Of a DNA stretch of 6,483 nt, positions 1 through 6,252 are shown piece by piece. The notes beneath the pieces are model-generated. The model ran no database searches. It saw only the letters and a list, made by a program, of their open reading frames with translations, and was not told where the DNA came from. The first letter of the stretch is position 1. Each line of letters begins with the position of its first letter. The position numbers and the translations under genes are program-made. The stretch comes from Crocinitomicaceae bacterium (GTDB lineage: Bacteria > Bacteroidota > Bacteroidia > Flavobacteriales_D > Sanyastnellaceae). The DNA lies in assembly GCA_002729115.1 (NCBI GenBank), contig PBWG01000077.1:1-6483 (forward strand), in the 5' to 3' direction.

Positions 1-387
1 GCATCCGCAGTCGTAAATGGCGCCAGAGCCGTTGCACTCGCCGCAGGAGTCGAATGCGCCCACGCAGTCGTCCACGTCGTCGCAAATGCCATCTCCGTCC
101 TCGTCAGCCTCGCAGTCTCCACCGCAAACGCCCAAGGCATCGAGCTGGCTGCCCAAGCAATCGCAATCGCCTTCAGGGATGTTGTGGCATCCGCATTCGT
201 AGATGGCGCCGGGGCCGTTGCACTGGCCGCAGAAATCCACGACGCCAATGCAGTCGTCCACGTCGTCACACACGCCATCTCCGTCCTGGTCCGCCTCGCA
301 GTCTCCACCGCAAACGCCCAGGGCATCGAGTTGGTTCCCGTCGCAATCGCAATCCCCGTCAGGGATGTCGCTGCATCCGCAGTCGTA
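1..387 (-). repeat. 186-bp (62-residue) Cys-rich tandem repeat running off the left edge
   Basis: The 15-base word gcatccgcagtcgta at 1 recurs at 373, and with one change at 187, giving an exact 186-bp period: two full units plus the first bases of a further copy. Each unit encodes a CGC segment, IPx[20 protein letters not shown], a TSP3-like DGDGxCDDVDDC loop (residues 1346-1359 and 1408-1421) and a CGxCNGxGAIY segment. The in-frame period keeps the array open. More copies may lie beyond the window. Confidence 0.9.
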
Positions 388-3300
388 GACGGCACCTTCG
401 CCACCGCACACGCCACACTCGTCCAACACGTTGCCGTCGCAATCGCAGGCCCACTCTTGCACGAATTCACAGGAGCCGTCGTCCAAGGTCGCGTCGGCGT
501 TGAAGTTGCAAGCTTCGCCGTCGGTGCATCCGCAGATCACTTCGTTGTCGCCAAACGTGCCCGCGCCGTTGAACGCGATGGACACTTGGATTTGGTCTGT
601 GCCCACACCAAGCGGGAAGATTTGGTAGTTCAAGACGCCCGAGACCGTTCCCGTCGTGGTCACCTGGGCCACAAGCCAACGGCCATCCGCGTCAGGCAGC
701 GCGTTGGTCGCGGTGTTCAGGATGTACCAAGAACCGCCGACAATGGTGTTCACGTTCAGCGACGTGCCGCCGGTCGTGAAGTACTCGGTGATGGTGGGCT
801 CCAAGTTGGCGTCCTGCACCACGGAGGGGTCCACCGCGCCTGGAACCGACGTGGCAGGTCCGTCAATGCCGAGGGTGGCGTAACTGTCGTCGGCCAACTC
901 CGGGAACGACCCAAAGAGCGCCGGGTTGATCCCCGTTGCGTTCCAGCTCGGGTTGAGTGAGCTGTTGAAGATGCCGTCAGGAGTGTTGATGACCAAAGCA
1001 CCCGCGTCGCTTCCAAAGACCGCGGAGATCTTGTCGCTCGCGTCTTGCGCATTCACGTAGAACCGGTAAACCGAACCGTCCACAGCGGCTGCAGGCGCCA
1101 CCTCCACGGTCAAGGGGTAGGCCGCCGACTGCTCCGCCGCGTAACAAGGGTCGCATGTGCTGCCGTTGCCGCCACAAATGCCGCAATCGTCGTACACATT
1201 GCCAAGACAATCGCACGCCCCCTCAGGGATGCCGTCGCCGCCGCAAATGCCGCATTCGTCAGGCAACACGCACGAGCCATCGTCCAAGGACGCCCCGGGG
1301 TCGAAGTTGCAAGCGTCTTCGTCGGTGCACCCTTCGTCCAAGGTTTGGATTGAAATTTCCGTGGAGGCCAACAACGCGCCCGAAGGGGCGTAGGCGTAAA
1401 GCCCCACGTGATAAGTGCCTTCCGCGTTGGGGTCAAACGACACCAACCCTCCCAAAACATCTACCCAAAACCCAAATCCGAGATTCTGGGTGTCTTGGAA
1501 AAAACTGGATTCGATCAATTCCGTGACGCCGAGCAGCGCGAACGCGTCGGTGTAGGATCCGAACACGGTGTACGCCGAAGCAGGATTGCTGAGGTCAATC
1601 TCAGAATCGGGGTTGAAGTCCACCCCGAGGTACACGTCCACATCCGCGAACGTGTGCTCGCCCAAGTTGATGCTGAGAAGGTAATTCCACCGGGACCCTT
1701 CGTCCGCGCCTTCAGGCACGTCGGCCAACCCGGTGCCGATCACGTAATTCGTCGGGTCGTCCCCTTCCGGGGCCAAGTTGCCCACGTAGCGCTCCAGCAC
1801 GCCCAAGGACAAGCTGATGCCGTTGCAGCTGTCTTCCGACACGTGCATGTGAGTGTTGCCAATTCCTGTGCCGAGAACCATCGGGTCCGGCGCATCCGTG
1901 TTGGGGGTGTTGGCAGCCTCGCAGTAGATGCAGCTGCCGTTGTCCTCCTCAGCCTCAGGGTTGTGGTTGGCGGCAAAAGGATCGGTGCACCCCTCCTCTG
2001 CGACGCATGAGCTGCCATCGCCGCCGCACACGCCGCAGTCGTCGAAGGCCAAACACGAGCCGTCGTCGTCCGTGGCTTCAGGGTCGAAGTTGCACGCCTC
2101 CTCGTCGGTGCACCCGCATGCAAACTCGGGATCGCCCCCGAATGTGCCTGCGCCGTCGAAATCGATGGAGACTTGGATTTGGTCTGTGCCCACGCCGAGG
2201 GGGAAGACCTGGTAGTTCAGGGTGCCTGAAATGTCCCCTGTGGTGGTGACCTGCGCCACAAGCCAACGGCCATCCTCATCTGGGAGGGCGTTGGTGGCGT
2301 TGTTCAGCACGTACCACGAACCGCCCACGATGGTGCCCACCTCGAGCAGCGTGCCGCCCGTGGTGAAGTACTCGGTGATGGTGGGTTCCAAATCCGCATC
2401 CTGAACGACCGACGGGTCTGCAGCACCCTCCACGAGCGCCGCGGGGCCGTCCAAGCCAATGGTCGCGTAGCTGTCGTCCGCCAGCTCCGGCACCACCGCA
2501 AACAACGCAGGGTTCACCCCCGACGCGTTCCAACTGGAATTGAAGCTGCTGTTGAAAATGCCTTCCGGGGTGTCCAGCCGGAGCGCGCCTGCGTCGCTGC
2601 CAAACACCGCTGATATCTTGTCGCTCCCATCTTGGGCATTCACATAGAACCGGTACACCGTTCCGTCCACCCCAGCCGCGGGAGCCGCTTCCACCGTCAA
2701 CGGGTAAGCTTCTGCCTGCGACGCCGCCGCACATGGGTCGCACGAACTTCCATCTCCTCCGCACACCCCGCAACCGTCGAGCACGTTGCCCAAGCAATCG
2801 CATGCCCCCGGCTCCACATACACGCACGAGCCATCTTCGTTGTTGGCCTCAGGATCGTAATTGCAGGCGATTTCATCCATGCAACCGCAGACCACCGAAG
2901 GGAGGGGGAATTCACCTGCACCGTTGAATTCAACAGTCTTCTGAACTTGATTTGAACCTTCTCCCAAAGGAAAAACCTGATAATTCAGGGTTCCGAATAT
3001 CTCTCCTGTGGTGGTGATCTGCATAATCATCCAGCGCCCATCGACTGGCAACGCGTTGGTCGCAGTATTCAACACATACCATGACGCCCCAGACAGCGAG
3101 TTTACGTTCAGGCAAGTTCCGCCTGTCTGGAAGTACGCGCTCACCGTCGTTGGGAGAGAGGCGTCTTGAACCAAGGAAGGGTCTTCAACCCCTTCAACGT
3201 TGTCCCAGTAGTCGAACGCGTCCGGATCACCAATTGTAGCATAACTATCGTATTGGCAGGGATCGGGGAAGGCGCATAAATCACAGTATGGCATATTCCA

Positions 3301-4326
3301 TCCCGAATTCCAAGAATAGTTCTGTGGACAATTAAAGATGCCTTCAGGTGTCTTGATGACCAGTGGGGATTCATCATTGCCAAAGACAGCTGAGAACTTG
3401 TCCGTCGCATCAGACGCATTCACATAGAATCTGTAAGTGGTGCCCAACTCGCCCACGTTGTATTCCTCTACGGTGAGGTTGTACTCATCATCATTGATGG
3501 AAGCAACACTTGGCAGACAAGCATCTTCGTCGTCGCAGATTCCGTCGCCATCTTCGTCCAGAATGCAATTGCCGTCGCAATCGAATGCGTATGCGGGGTA
3601 TTCACAGCTGCCGTCGTCTTCAACTGCGTCCGGGTTGAAGTTGCAAGCTGACATGTCCATGCATCCAGGCACCAAAGCACCTCCTTCTGAAAAGGTCCCT
3701 GTCCCATCGAACTCCACATTCATCTGCACCTGACCAGCGCCTACGCCGAATGGAAAAACTTGGTAATTGATCAGGCCAGAAATGTCCCCTGTTGTGGTGA
3801 TTTGGGCCAACAACCAACGACCGTCGGTTGGAAGGGCGTTGGTAGCTGTGGTCAACACATACCATGAAGCCCCGGTCAAGGTGGTCACATTCAAGCTGGT
3901 GCCGCCGGTCGTGAAATACCCACTCACTGTCGGGTTCATTCCCGCGTCTTGCACGAGCGATGGGTCCTCTGCGCCTGGCGTGGAGGCGGCAGGTCCATCC
4001 AACCCAATCGTAGCAAAGCTGTCGTCTGCCAACTCGGGGATAAACGCAATGATGGCTGGATGCATGGCCGCAGCGCTCCATCCTGAATTGAAGGGGTTGT
4101 TGTAAATCCCCGCGGGGGTTTCGAAAATCAAGTTGTCTTGATCGTTGCCAAACACCGCTGAAATTTTATCGGTGTCGTCGTGAGCATTGACGTAAAAGCG
4201 GTACACGCTGCCGTTCGCAGCGTCTACGGCAGGACTGGACTCAATTGTCAGCGTGTAGCTCGGGCTCTGCCCAAAAGCAGAGGCTGTGAGGAGGGTCGAA
4301 ATCAGGCTGAGGACGAAGAGGCGCAT
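1..4326 (-). CDS. Giant secreted Cys/Asp-rich repeat protein, C-terminus beyond left edge (partial)
   Basis: I read 1442 consecutive codons in one frame without a stop, from ATG at 4326-4324 to the window edge. Residues 1-20 form a typical signal peptide (MRLF, hydrophobic core, cleavage near AFG-Q), so the product is probably exported. Order: module 1 (23-212), GCxD motif and TSP3-like loop (221-270), module 2 (282-473), GCxD plus CGVCGG linker (481-532), module 3 (541-729), two GCxD motifs (738-801), unique domain (about 803-998), linker (999-1061), module 4 (1070-1258), GCxD motif, then 62-residue Cys-rich repeats to the edge. The Asp-rich loops ([10 protein letters not shown]) suggest calcium binding, and the many Cys suggest disulfide-stabilised linkers. 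The family is known only as multidomain surface or secreted proteins of marine-type Bacteroidota. Whether a type IX secretion sorting domain follows cannot be seen. An adhesin or structural role is inference; no catalytic motif was recognised. Confidence 0.93.
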   Translation of the reverse strand, partial: MRLFVLSLISTLLTASAFGQSPSYTLTIESSPAVDAANGSVYRFYVNAHDDTDKISAVFGNDQDNLIFETPAGIYNNPFNSGWSAAAMHPAIIAFIPELADDSFATIGLDGPAASTPGAEDPSLVQDAGMNPTVSGYFTTGGTSLNVTTLTGASWYVLTTATNALPTDGRWLLAQITTTGDISGLINYQVFPFGVGAGQVQMNVEFDGTGTFSEGGALVPGCMDMSACNFNPDAVEDDGSCEYPAYAFDCDGNCILDEDGDGICDDEDACLPSVASINDDEYNLTVEEYNVGELGTTYRFYVNASDATDKFSAVFGNDESPLVIKTPEGIFNCPQNYSWNSGWNMPYCDLCAFPDPCQYDSYATIGDPDAFDYWDNVEGVEDPSLVQDASLPTTVSAYFQTGGTCLNVNSLSGASWYVLNTATNALPVDGRWMIMQITTTGEIFGTLNYQVFPLGEGSNQVQKTVEFNGAGEFPLPSVVCGCMDEIACNYDPEANNEDGSCVYVEPGACDCLGNVLDGCGVCGGDGSSCDPCAAASQAEAYPLTVEAAPAAGVDGTVYRFYVNAQDGSDKISAVFGSDAGALRLDTPEGIFNSSFNSSWNASGVNPALFAVVPELADDSYATIGLDGPAALVEGAADPSVVQDADLEPTITEYFTTGGTLLEVGTIVGGSWYVLNNATNALPDEDGRWLVAQVTTTGDISGTLNYQVFPLGVGTDQIQVSIDFDGAGTFGGDPEFACGCTDEEACNFDPEATDDDGSCLAFDDCGVCGGDGSSCVAEEGCTDPFAANHNPEAEEDNGSCIYCEAANTPNTDAPDPMVLGTGIGNTHMHVSEDSCNGISLSLGVLERYVGNLAPEGDDPTNYVIGTGLADVPEGADEGSRWNYLLSINLGEHTFADVDVYLGVDFNPDSEIDLSNPASAYTVFGSYTDAFALLGVTELIESSFFQDTQNLGFGFWVDVLGGLVSFDPNAEGTYHVGLYAYAPSGALLASTEISIQTLDEGCTDEDACNFDPGASLDDGSCVLPDECGICGGDGIPEGACDCLGNVYDDCGICGGNGSTCDPCYAAEQSAAYPLTVEVAPAAAVDGSVYRFYVNAQDASDKISAVFGSDAGALVINTPDGIFNSSLNPSWNATGINPALFGSFPELADDSYATLGIDGPATSVPGAVDPSVVQDANLEPTITEYFTTGGTSLNVNTIVGGSWYILNTATNALPDADGRWLVAQVTTTGTVSGVLNYQIFPLGVGTDQIQVSIAFNGAGTFGDNEVICGCTDGEACNFNADATLDDGSCEFVQEWACDCDGNVLDECGVCGGEGAVYDCGCSDIPDGDCDCDGNQLDALGVCGGDCEADQDGDGVCDDVDDCIGVVDFCGQCNGPGAIYECGCHNIPEGDCDCLGSQLDALGVCGGDCEADEDGDGICDDVDDCVGAFDSCGECNGSGAIYDCGC
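469..531 (-). repeat. GCxD Cys/Asp motif 6 (residues 1266-1286)
   Basis: Pattern [21 protein letters not shown] after module 4. It leads through a CDCDGN and CGVCGG stretch into the 62-residue tandem repeats. Confidence 0.85.
553..1119 (-). repeat. Approx. 190-residue module, copy 4
   Basis: Residues 1070-1258, closely related to copy 3 at both protein and DNA level (AAYPLTVE start, [43 protein letters not shown] end). It is preceded by a CDPC linker very like the one before copy 3 and followed by a CGCTD motif, so the duplicated unit includes part of the flanking linkers. Confidence 0.87.
1270..1332 (-). repeat. GCxD Cys/Asp motif 5 (residues 999-1019)
   Basis: Pattern [21 protein letters not shown] after the single-copy domain. 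Two CGICGG segments follow (1023-1058) before module 4. Confidence 0.85.
1333..1920 (-). other. Single-copy unrecognised domain of the giant protein (residues 803-998)
   Basis: This segment of about 195 residues does not resemble the four modules. It contains one internal cysteine near its start ([13 protein letters not shown]), an aromatic-rich core ([41 protein letters not shown]) and an end ([21 protein letters not shown]) that reads like the final strands of a beta-sandwich. It has no motif of a known enzyme. It may be a ligand-binding or structural domain; its function is not assigned. Confidence 0.6.
1924..1992 (-). repeat. GCxD Cys/Asp motif 4, variant (residues 779-801)
   Basis: Pattern [23 protein letters not shown]. 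The middle cysteine of the usual ACN triplet is replaced (AAN), leaving an altered Cys count. It directly precedes the single-copy domain. Confidence 0.8.
2053..2115 (-). repeat. GCxD Cys/Asp motif 3 (residues 738-758)
   Basis: Pattern [21 protein letters not shown] after module 3, followed by [13 protein letters not shown] (762-774). Confidence 0.85.
2140..2706 (-). repeat. Approx. 190-residue module, copy 3
   Basis: Residues 541-729, 189 residues, exactly the length of copy 4 and offset from it by 1587 bp. By hand alignment the two differ at about 33 of 189 positions with no gaps, so they are the closest pair and probably the most recent duplication. No cysteine. Confidence 0.87.
2818..2886 (-). 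repeat. GCxD Cys/Asp motif 2 (residues 481-503)
   Basis: Pattern [23 protein letters not shown] directly after module 2. It is followed by a CDCLGN segment and a [11 protein letters not shown] linker up to residue 532. Confidence 0.85.
2908..3483 (-). repeat. Approx. 190-residue module, copy 2 (divergent, cysteine-containing)
   Basis: Residues 282-473. It keeps [46 protein letters not shown] and NYQVFPLG. The central part is replaced by a Cys/Pro/Asp-rich stretch (343-380). It has five cysteines (333, 348, 351, 357, 405), while the other three copies have none. The DNA here also looks more AT-rich than copies 3 and 4, suggesting a separate history. Confidence 0.82.
3517..3558 (-). other. TSP3-like calcium loop (residues 257-270)
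   Basis: The sequence [14 protein letters not shown] fits the thrombospondin type 3 calcium-binding repeat (DxDGDGxxDxxDxC). It links the first GCxD motif to module 2. Calcium binding is inferred from family knowledge. Confidence 0.75.
3598..3666 (-). repeat. GCxD Cys/Asp motif 1 (residues 221-243)
   Basis: Pattern [23 protein letters not shown]. This short Cys-knot-like motif recurs six times in the protein and is common as a linker in surface proteins of marine Bacteroidota. Conserved features are three Cys, an Asn-Phe/Tyr pair and an acidic Asp-Asp-Gly-Ser-Cys end. Confidence 0.85.
3691..4260 (-). repeat. Approx. 190-residue module, copy 1
   Basis: Residues 23-212 of the giant protein. 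Landmarks shared by all copies are [18 protein letters not shown], TPx[48 protein letters not shown] and a terminal [15 protein letters not shown] and IGLDGPA are shared with copies 3 and 4. The copy contains no cysteine. The pattern looks beta-rich and globular. I do not recognise a named domain family. Confidence 0.85.
4267..4326 (-). other. Signal peptide of the giant repeat protein
   Basis: Residues 1-20 ([20 protein letters not shown]) have a positive residue at position 2, a hydrophobic stretch at 3-13 and small residues before a likely cleavage site around 17-20. This supports the ATG at 4324-4326 as the true start and Sec-dependent export. The exact cleavage site is not certain. Confidence 0.85.
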
Positions 4327-4351
4327 CTCGAAAAATGTTTGGTTGGAGGTT

Positions 4352-4358
4352 CAAGATA
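4352..4358 (-). promoter_or_regulatory. Possible -7 element for the giant gene (weak)
   Basis: On the minus strand this reads TATCTTG, one base from the Bacteroidota -7 consensus TAnnTTTG, and lies about 25 bp before the start codon. I found no convincing -33 TTG at the usual spacing, so this is only a candidate. Confidence 0.25.
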
Positions 4359-4446
4359 CGGCTTATGTCGTTGAATATCTGCGGTTCATCCTGGTTCAAG
4401 CGCCTGCGGGGGGCGCCGCTCTGAGGAATGTGCGTCGTCGCCCAAC

Positions 4447-4478
4447 AAAAAGCCCCCCTTCCACAGGGGAAGGAGGGC
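4447..4478 (-). terminator. Rho-independent terminator-like hairpin, minus-strand orientation
   Basis: Bases 4452-4462 (GCCCCCCTTCC) pair with 4468-4478 (GGAAGGAGGGC) with one C-A mismatch and a 5-nt loop. On the minus strand the stem is followed by TTTTTGTT; on the plus strand there is no T-tract. It sits about 120 nt upstream of the giant gene's start codon, in that gene's direction. It could therefore be a leader attenuator, the end of a short minus-strand RNA, or a block to antisense read-through from the regulator gene. Confidence 0.6.
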
Positions 4479-4498
4479 CGCTCACAAAACTGTTCTGG

Positions 4499-4585
4499 TC
4501 AAGGTGGTCCGCTGTGCAAAGTCTGCGGCTTTGCGACCGCAAGTTGGCCCGCACGGCACGAAAATCTAGTACACGTTTTGTACAT
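4499..4585 (-). other. Possible 28-codon leader ORF or short transcript upstream of the terminator hairpin
   Basis: An ATG at 4585-4583 opens 28 codons ending in Ser-Gly-Pro-Pro and TGA at 4501-4499, about 20 nt before the hairpin. The same frame extends further upstream inside the regulator gene, so the ORF may be chance. A -7-like TAGATTTT (4568-4561, minus strand) lies inside it and would argue instead for a short untranslated RNA or leader. Its protein matches nothing I recognise. Confidence 0.15.
4569..4583. promoter_or_regulatory. Perfect inverted repeat GTACA-N5-TGTAC, possible operator
   Basis: The 15-bp site GTACACGTTTTGTAC ends 8 bp before the start codon of the putative HTH protein. 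Short palindromes in this position are typical of autoregulation. Five-bp arms can occur by chance, so the assignment is tentative. Confidence 0.3.
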
Positions 4586-4591
4586 TTCAGC

Positions 4592-5851
4592 ATGATTGCA
4601 CGGCTTTTGAACGAGGTGGTCGTCTCTGCGGGCGTCGAGATCCGCACCTCCGGGGACTGCCACACCTTGAGCGAAGTCATCACAGCGCGGACCGGCAAGG
4701 TGGTCAACTACAACACACTCCGACGCATGTACGGACTTGCCAAACCCGTCAAGCCGAGCAGAGGGTCCCTGGACATCTTGAGCGAATTCGTGGGGTTCGA
4801 CAGCTATTTGCACTTCACAAGCGGTTCACCGCGTCTGCACTCCACCCGAACCAAGGAGGAGGTGTACCTGCGCTTTGCGCGGGGCCAAGACGCCGAAGCG
4901 ATTGCCCTGCTCCGCGAGATGCCAGAAACCACGCTGCGGTCGGACATGGTCATCCAAATGGGCCGCGAATTGTTCATCTCTGGCGACACCGCGCGGGCGC
5001 TCTCGTTCCTCGCACTTGTGGAGCCGCTCGTCGCCGAATTGCCCTACTCTGAAATTGTCCACGTGGGCAACTCCATGGGCATCGCCAGGAGCACCTTGGC
5101 GTCCGTCTCCGGCCTCATCAACGACCACGCTTACCAACGCATGGTCCATTCCTTGTTTGTGGATTACCCCCATTTGTCGGGCTATTACGGTGCGGAGGTG
5201 GGCGCCTTGAAACCTGGGCGGGCGCACTCTCCGGAATTTGAGCTGTTCACGACATGCCTGGGCATGCTGCGCAACTTCCTGTTGGGCCTTCCGGTGGAGG
5301 GGGAGCTCCCCGAAGCGCCTCACACACTGAACGTTCATCCCATTCTGCAGGGAAGGTTGTTTGCGTGTCTCATGATGACGGGCGACCATGACACGCCCCA
5401 AGAAGCTTGGAATCGGTGCTTCGGCGAGGGCGCGCTGTCGGACCTCAACCTGGAGTTCGCCCACGAACTGTTCTTGTACGCGGCCATGTCCAACGATCCG
5501 GGCTTGGTCCACTGGTGCCTTCAAGAACTCCCCATGTCCACCAAGCCTGCGCAAAGGCACGAGCACTCCGCGCTGCACACCCAACGCCTCCTCAAGTGCA
5601 TGGCACGGGCCTTCCGCGGGGATTTGTCGAGCGCCCGGATGCACTTTGAGAAGTTTGACCTGGACGAGACCCACATCCTCCACCGAGACCTCTTGGACAT
5701 GTGCCGTTGCGTGCTCGGCCATCGGCTTTTCCCGAAAAAGCAACCCTGGAAACGGCGCTACGACGACCTCGCGGCGCAACTGGGGTTCACGCGGTTTGAC
5801 GACGCGTTCTTCAAGACCGCCTACCGAAAAATCACCACCTTGCACCCATGA
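4592..5851 (+). CDS. Putative HTH-like regulator with helical (TPR-like) body, 419 aa
   Basis: The frame is open from further upstream, but I choose the ATG at 4592. Translation before it is low-complexity and basic and would overlap the giant gene's signal-peptide region, whereas from 4592 the protein looks natural. Residues about 20-76 (DCHTLSEVITARTGKVVNYNTLRRMYGL, then KPSRGSLDILSEFVGF and YLHF) resemble an N-terminal domain seen in many Bacteroidota proteins, where a helix pair of the type YNTLRRMYG followed by TLDxLxxFxGF looks HTH-like. Residues about 85-419 are predominantly helical with repeated Leu/Ala pairs (DAEAIALLREM, GDTARALSFLALVEP, GDLSSARMHFEKF), suggesting degenerate TPR-like repeats for protein contacts. 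DNA binding is inferred. The gene is divergent from the giant protein and translationally coupled to the DoxX-type gene. Confidence 0.82.
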   Translation: MIARLLNEVVVSAGVEIRTSGDCHTLSEVITARTGKVVNYNTLRRMYGLAKPVKPSRGSLDILSEFVGFDSYLHFTSGSPRLHSTRTKEEVYLRFARGQDAEAIALLREMPETTLRSDMVIQMGRELFISGDTARALSFLALVEPLVAELPYSEIVHVGNSMGIARSTLASVSGLINDHAYQRMVHSLFVDYPHLSGYYGAEVGALKPGRAHSPEFELFTTCLGMLRNFLLGLPVEGELPEAPHTLNVHPILQGRLFACLMMTGDHDTPQEAWNRCFGEGALSDLNLEFAHELFLYAAMSNDPGLVHWCLQELPMSTKPAQRHEHSALHTQRLLKCMARAFRGDLSSARMHFEKFDLDETHILHRDLLDMCRCVLGHRLFPKKQPWKRRYDDLAAQLGFTRFDDAFFKTAYRKITTLHP

Positions 5852-6246
5852 ACGCGAAACTCCACGCCGGCCTCAAGTACGTCTACGCCCTGTTCTTGCT
5901 GGGATCAGGCCTGAAGCACCTCTACAACATCTACGTCGCCGACCCGACCATCATGGCCACCGGGTACCCGGAGCCTGAAGCCACGGCCTTCGTCCTTGCC
6001 GTCTTGGACACGAAATTCTTGCTGCCCTTCATCTGCACGGCAAAGCTCATCGCAGGCGTCGTGATGTTGTTGCCCGGTCGCGAGCAACTGGGCGTCGCAA
6101 TGGCGTTCCCATACGCCGTCGGCATGCTCATGTGGGGGCTGTTCATGGTGCCCAGCCACCTGCTCATCATGGGCGTGATCTTCCTCCTGAATGCGGCGCT
6201 CGTGTACGCGAACTGGGCCAAGTACCAGCCGCTGCTCAAGGCCTGA
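5848..6246 (+). CDS. DoxX-type small integral membrane protein, 132 aa
   Basis: The start overlaps the upstream stop by four bases (ATGA, 5848-5851), indicating translational coupling. Four hydrophobic segments are visible at about residues 10-28, 57-76, 81-101 and 104-121, with an N-terminal GLKHLYN motif after the first and a C-terminal YANWAKYQPLL tail. Length and layout match short Bacteroidota DoxX-family proteins (about 130 residues; FGLNKF-type motif after helix 1, YKPLL-type end). The family's biochemical role is poorly defined; some relatives are linked to redox stress or respiratory quinone pathways. No catalytic residues are evident. The partner gene suggests shared expression with the putative regulator. 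Confidence 0.8.
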   Translation: MNAKLHAGLKYVYALFLLGSGLKHLYNIYVADPTIMATGYPEPEATAFVLAVLDTKFLLPFICTAKLIAGVVMLLPGREQLGVAMAFPYAVGMLMWGLFMVPSHLLIMGVIFLLNAALVYANWAKYQPLLKA

Positions 6247-6252
6247 GACCCC

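Larger units (their letters stand above)
4327..4591. other. Divergent intergenic region between giant gene and regulator operon
   Basis: These 265 bp separate the start codons of two divergent genes and should hold both promoters. Visible structure is a terminator-like hairpin facing the minus strand (4447-4478), a 15-bp inverted repeat near the plus-strand start (4569-4583), and the 8-bp word ggttcaag twice (4348-4355, 4393-4400). No strong Shine-Dalgarno sequence precedes either start, as is usual in Bacteroidota. Confidence 0.7.

Noticed and set aside
1..387. CRISPR-like regular repeats
   Set aside because: The period is 186 bp, repeats are contiguous without unique spacers, and they are in-frame coding sequence for a Cys-rich protein.
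54..503. 149-codon Arg-rich plus-strand frame
   Set aside because: A GC-rich shadow of the Cys-rich tandem repeats, with low-complexity Arg/Pro/His composition.
184..960. 258-codon plus-strand open frame
   Set aside because: It lies exactly antisense, codon-on-codon, to the giant minus-strand gene. Its Val/Ala/Arg-rich translation reflects reverse-complemented Asp/Gly/Cys codons and shows no domain.
1408..2010. 200-codon plus-strand open frame
   Set aside because: Same antisense register as the giant gene. It mirrors the single-copy domain and has no recognisable protein features.
3620..4081. 153-codon minus-strand frame inside the giant gene region
   Set aside because: It is out of frame with the 1442-codon gene, which carries the repeated modules here.
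4348..4400. Direct repeat ggttcaag (4348-4355 and 4393-4400)
   Set aside because: Eight bases with 45-bp spacing is close to chance expectation in a region of this size and matches no known element.
4399..4415. GCGCC/GGCGC short hairpin in the intergenic region
   Set aside because: Only five base pairs in a GC-rich stretch, with no T-tract or conserved feature.
4286..4591. Upstream extension of the regulator frame
   Set aside because: The added 102 residues are basic and low-complexity, overlap the giant gene's start region and include the terminator hairpin. The ATG at 4592 gives a better protein.
4826..5845. 339-codon minus-strand open frame opposite the putative regulator
   Set aside because: It mirrors the plus-strand gene, which has natural helical sequence, a known-type N-terminal domain and an ATGA overlap with the next gene. 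The antisense translation has no such features.
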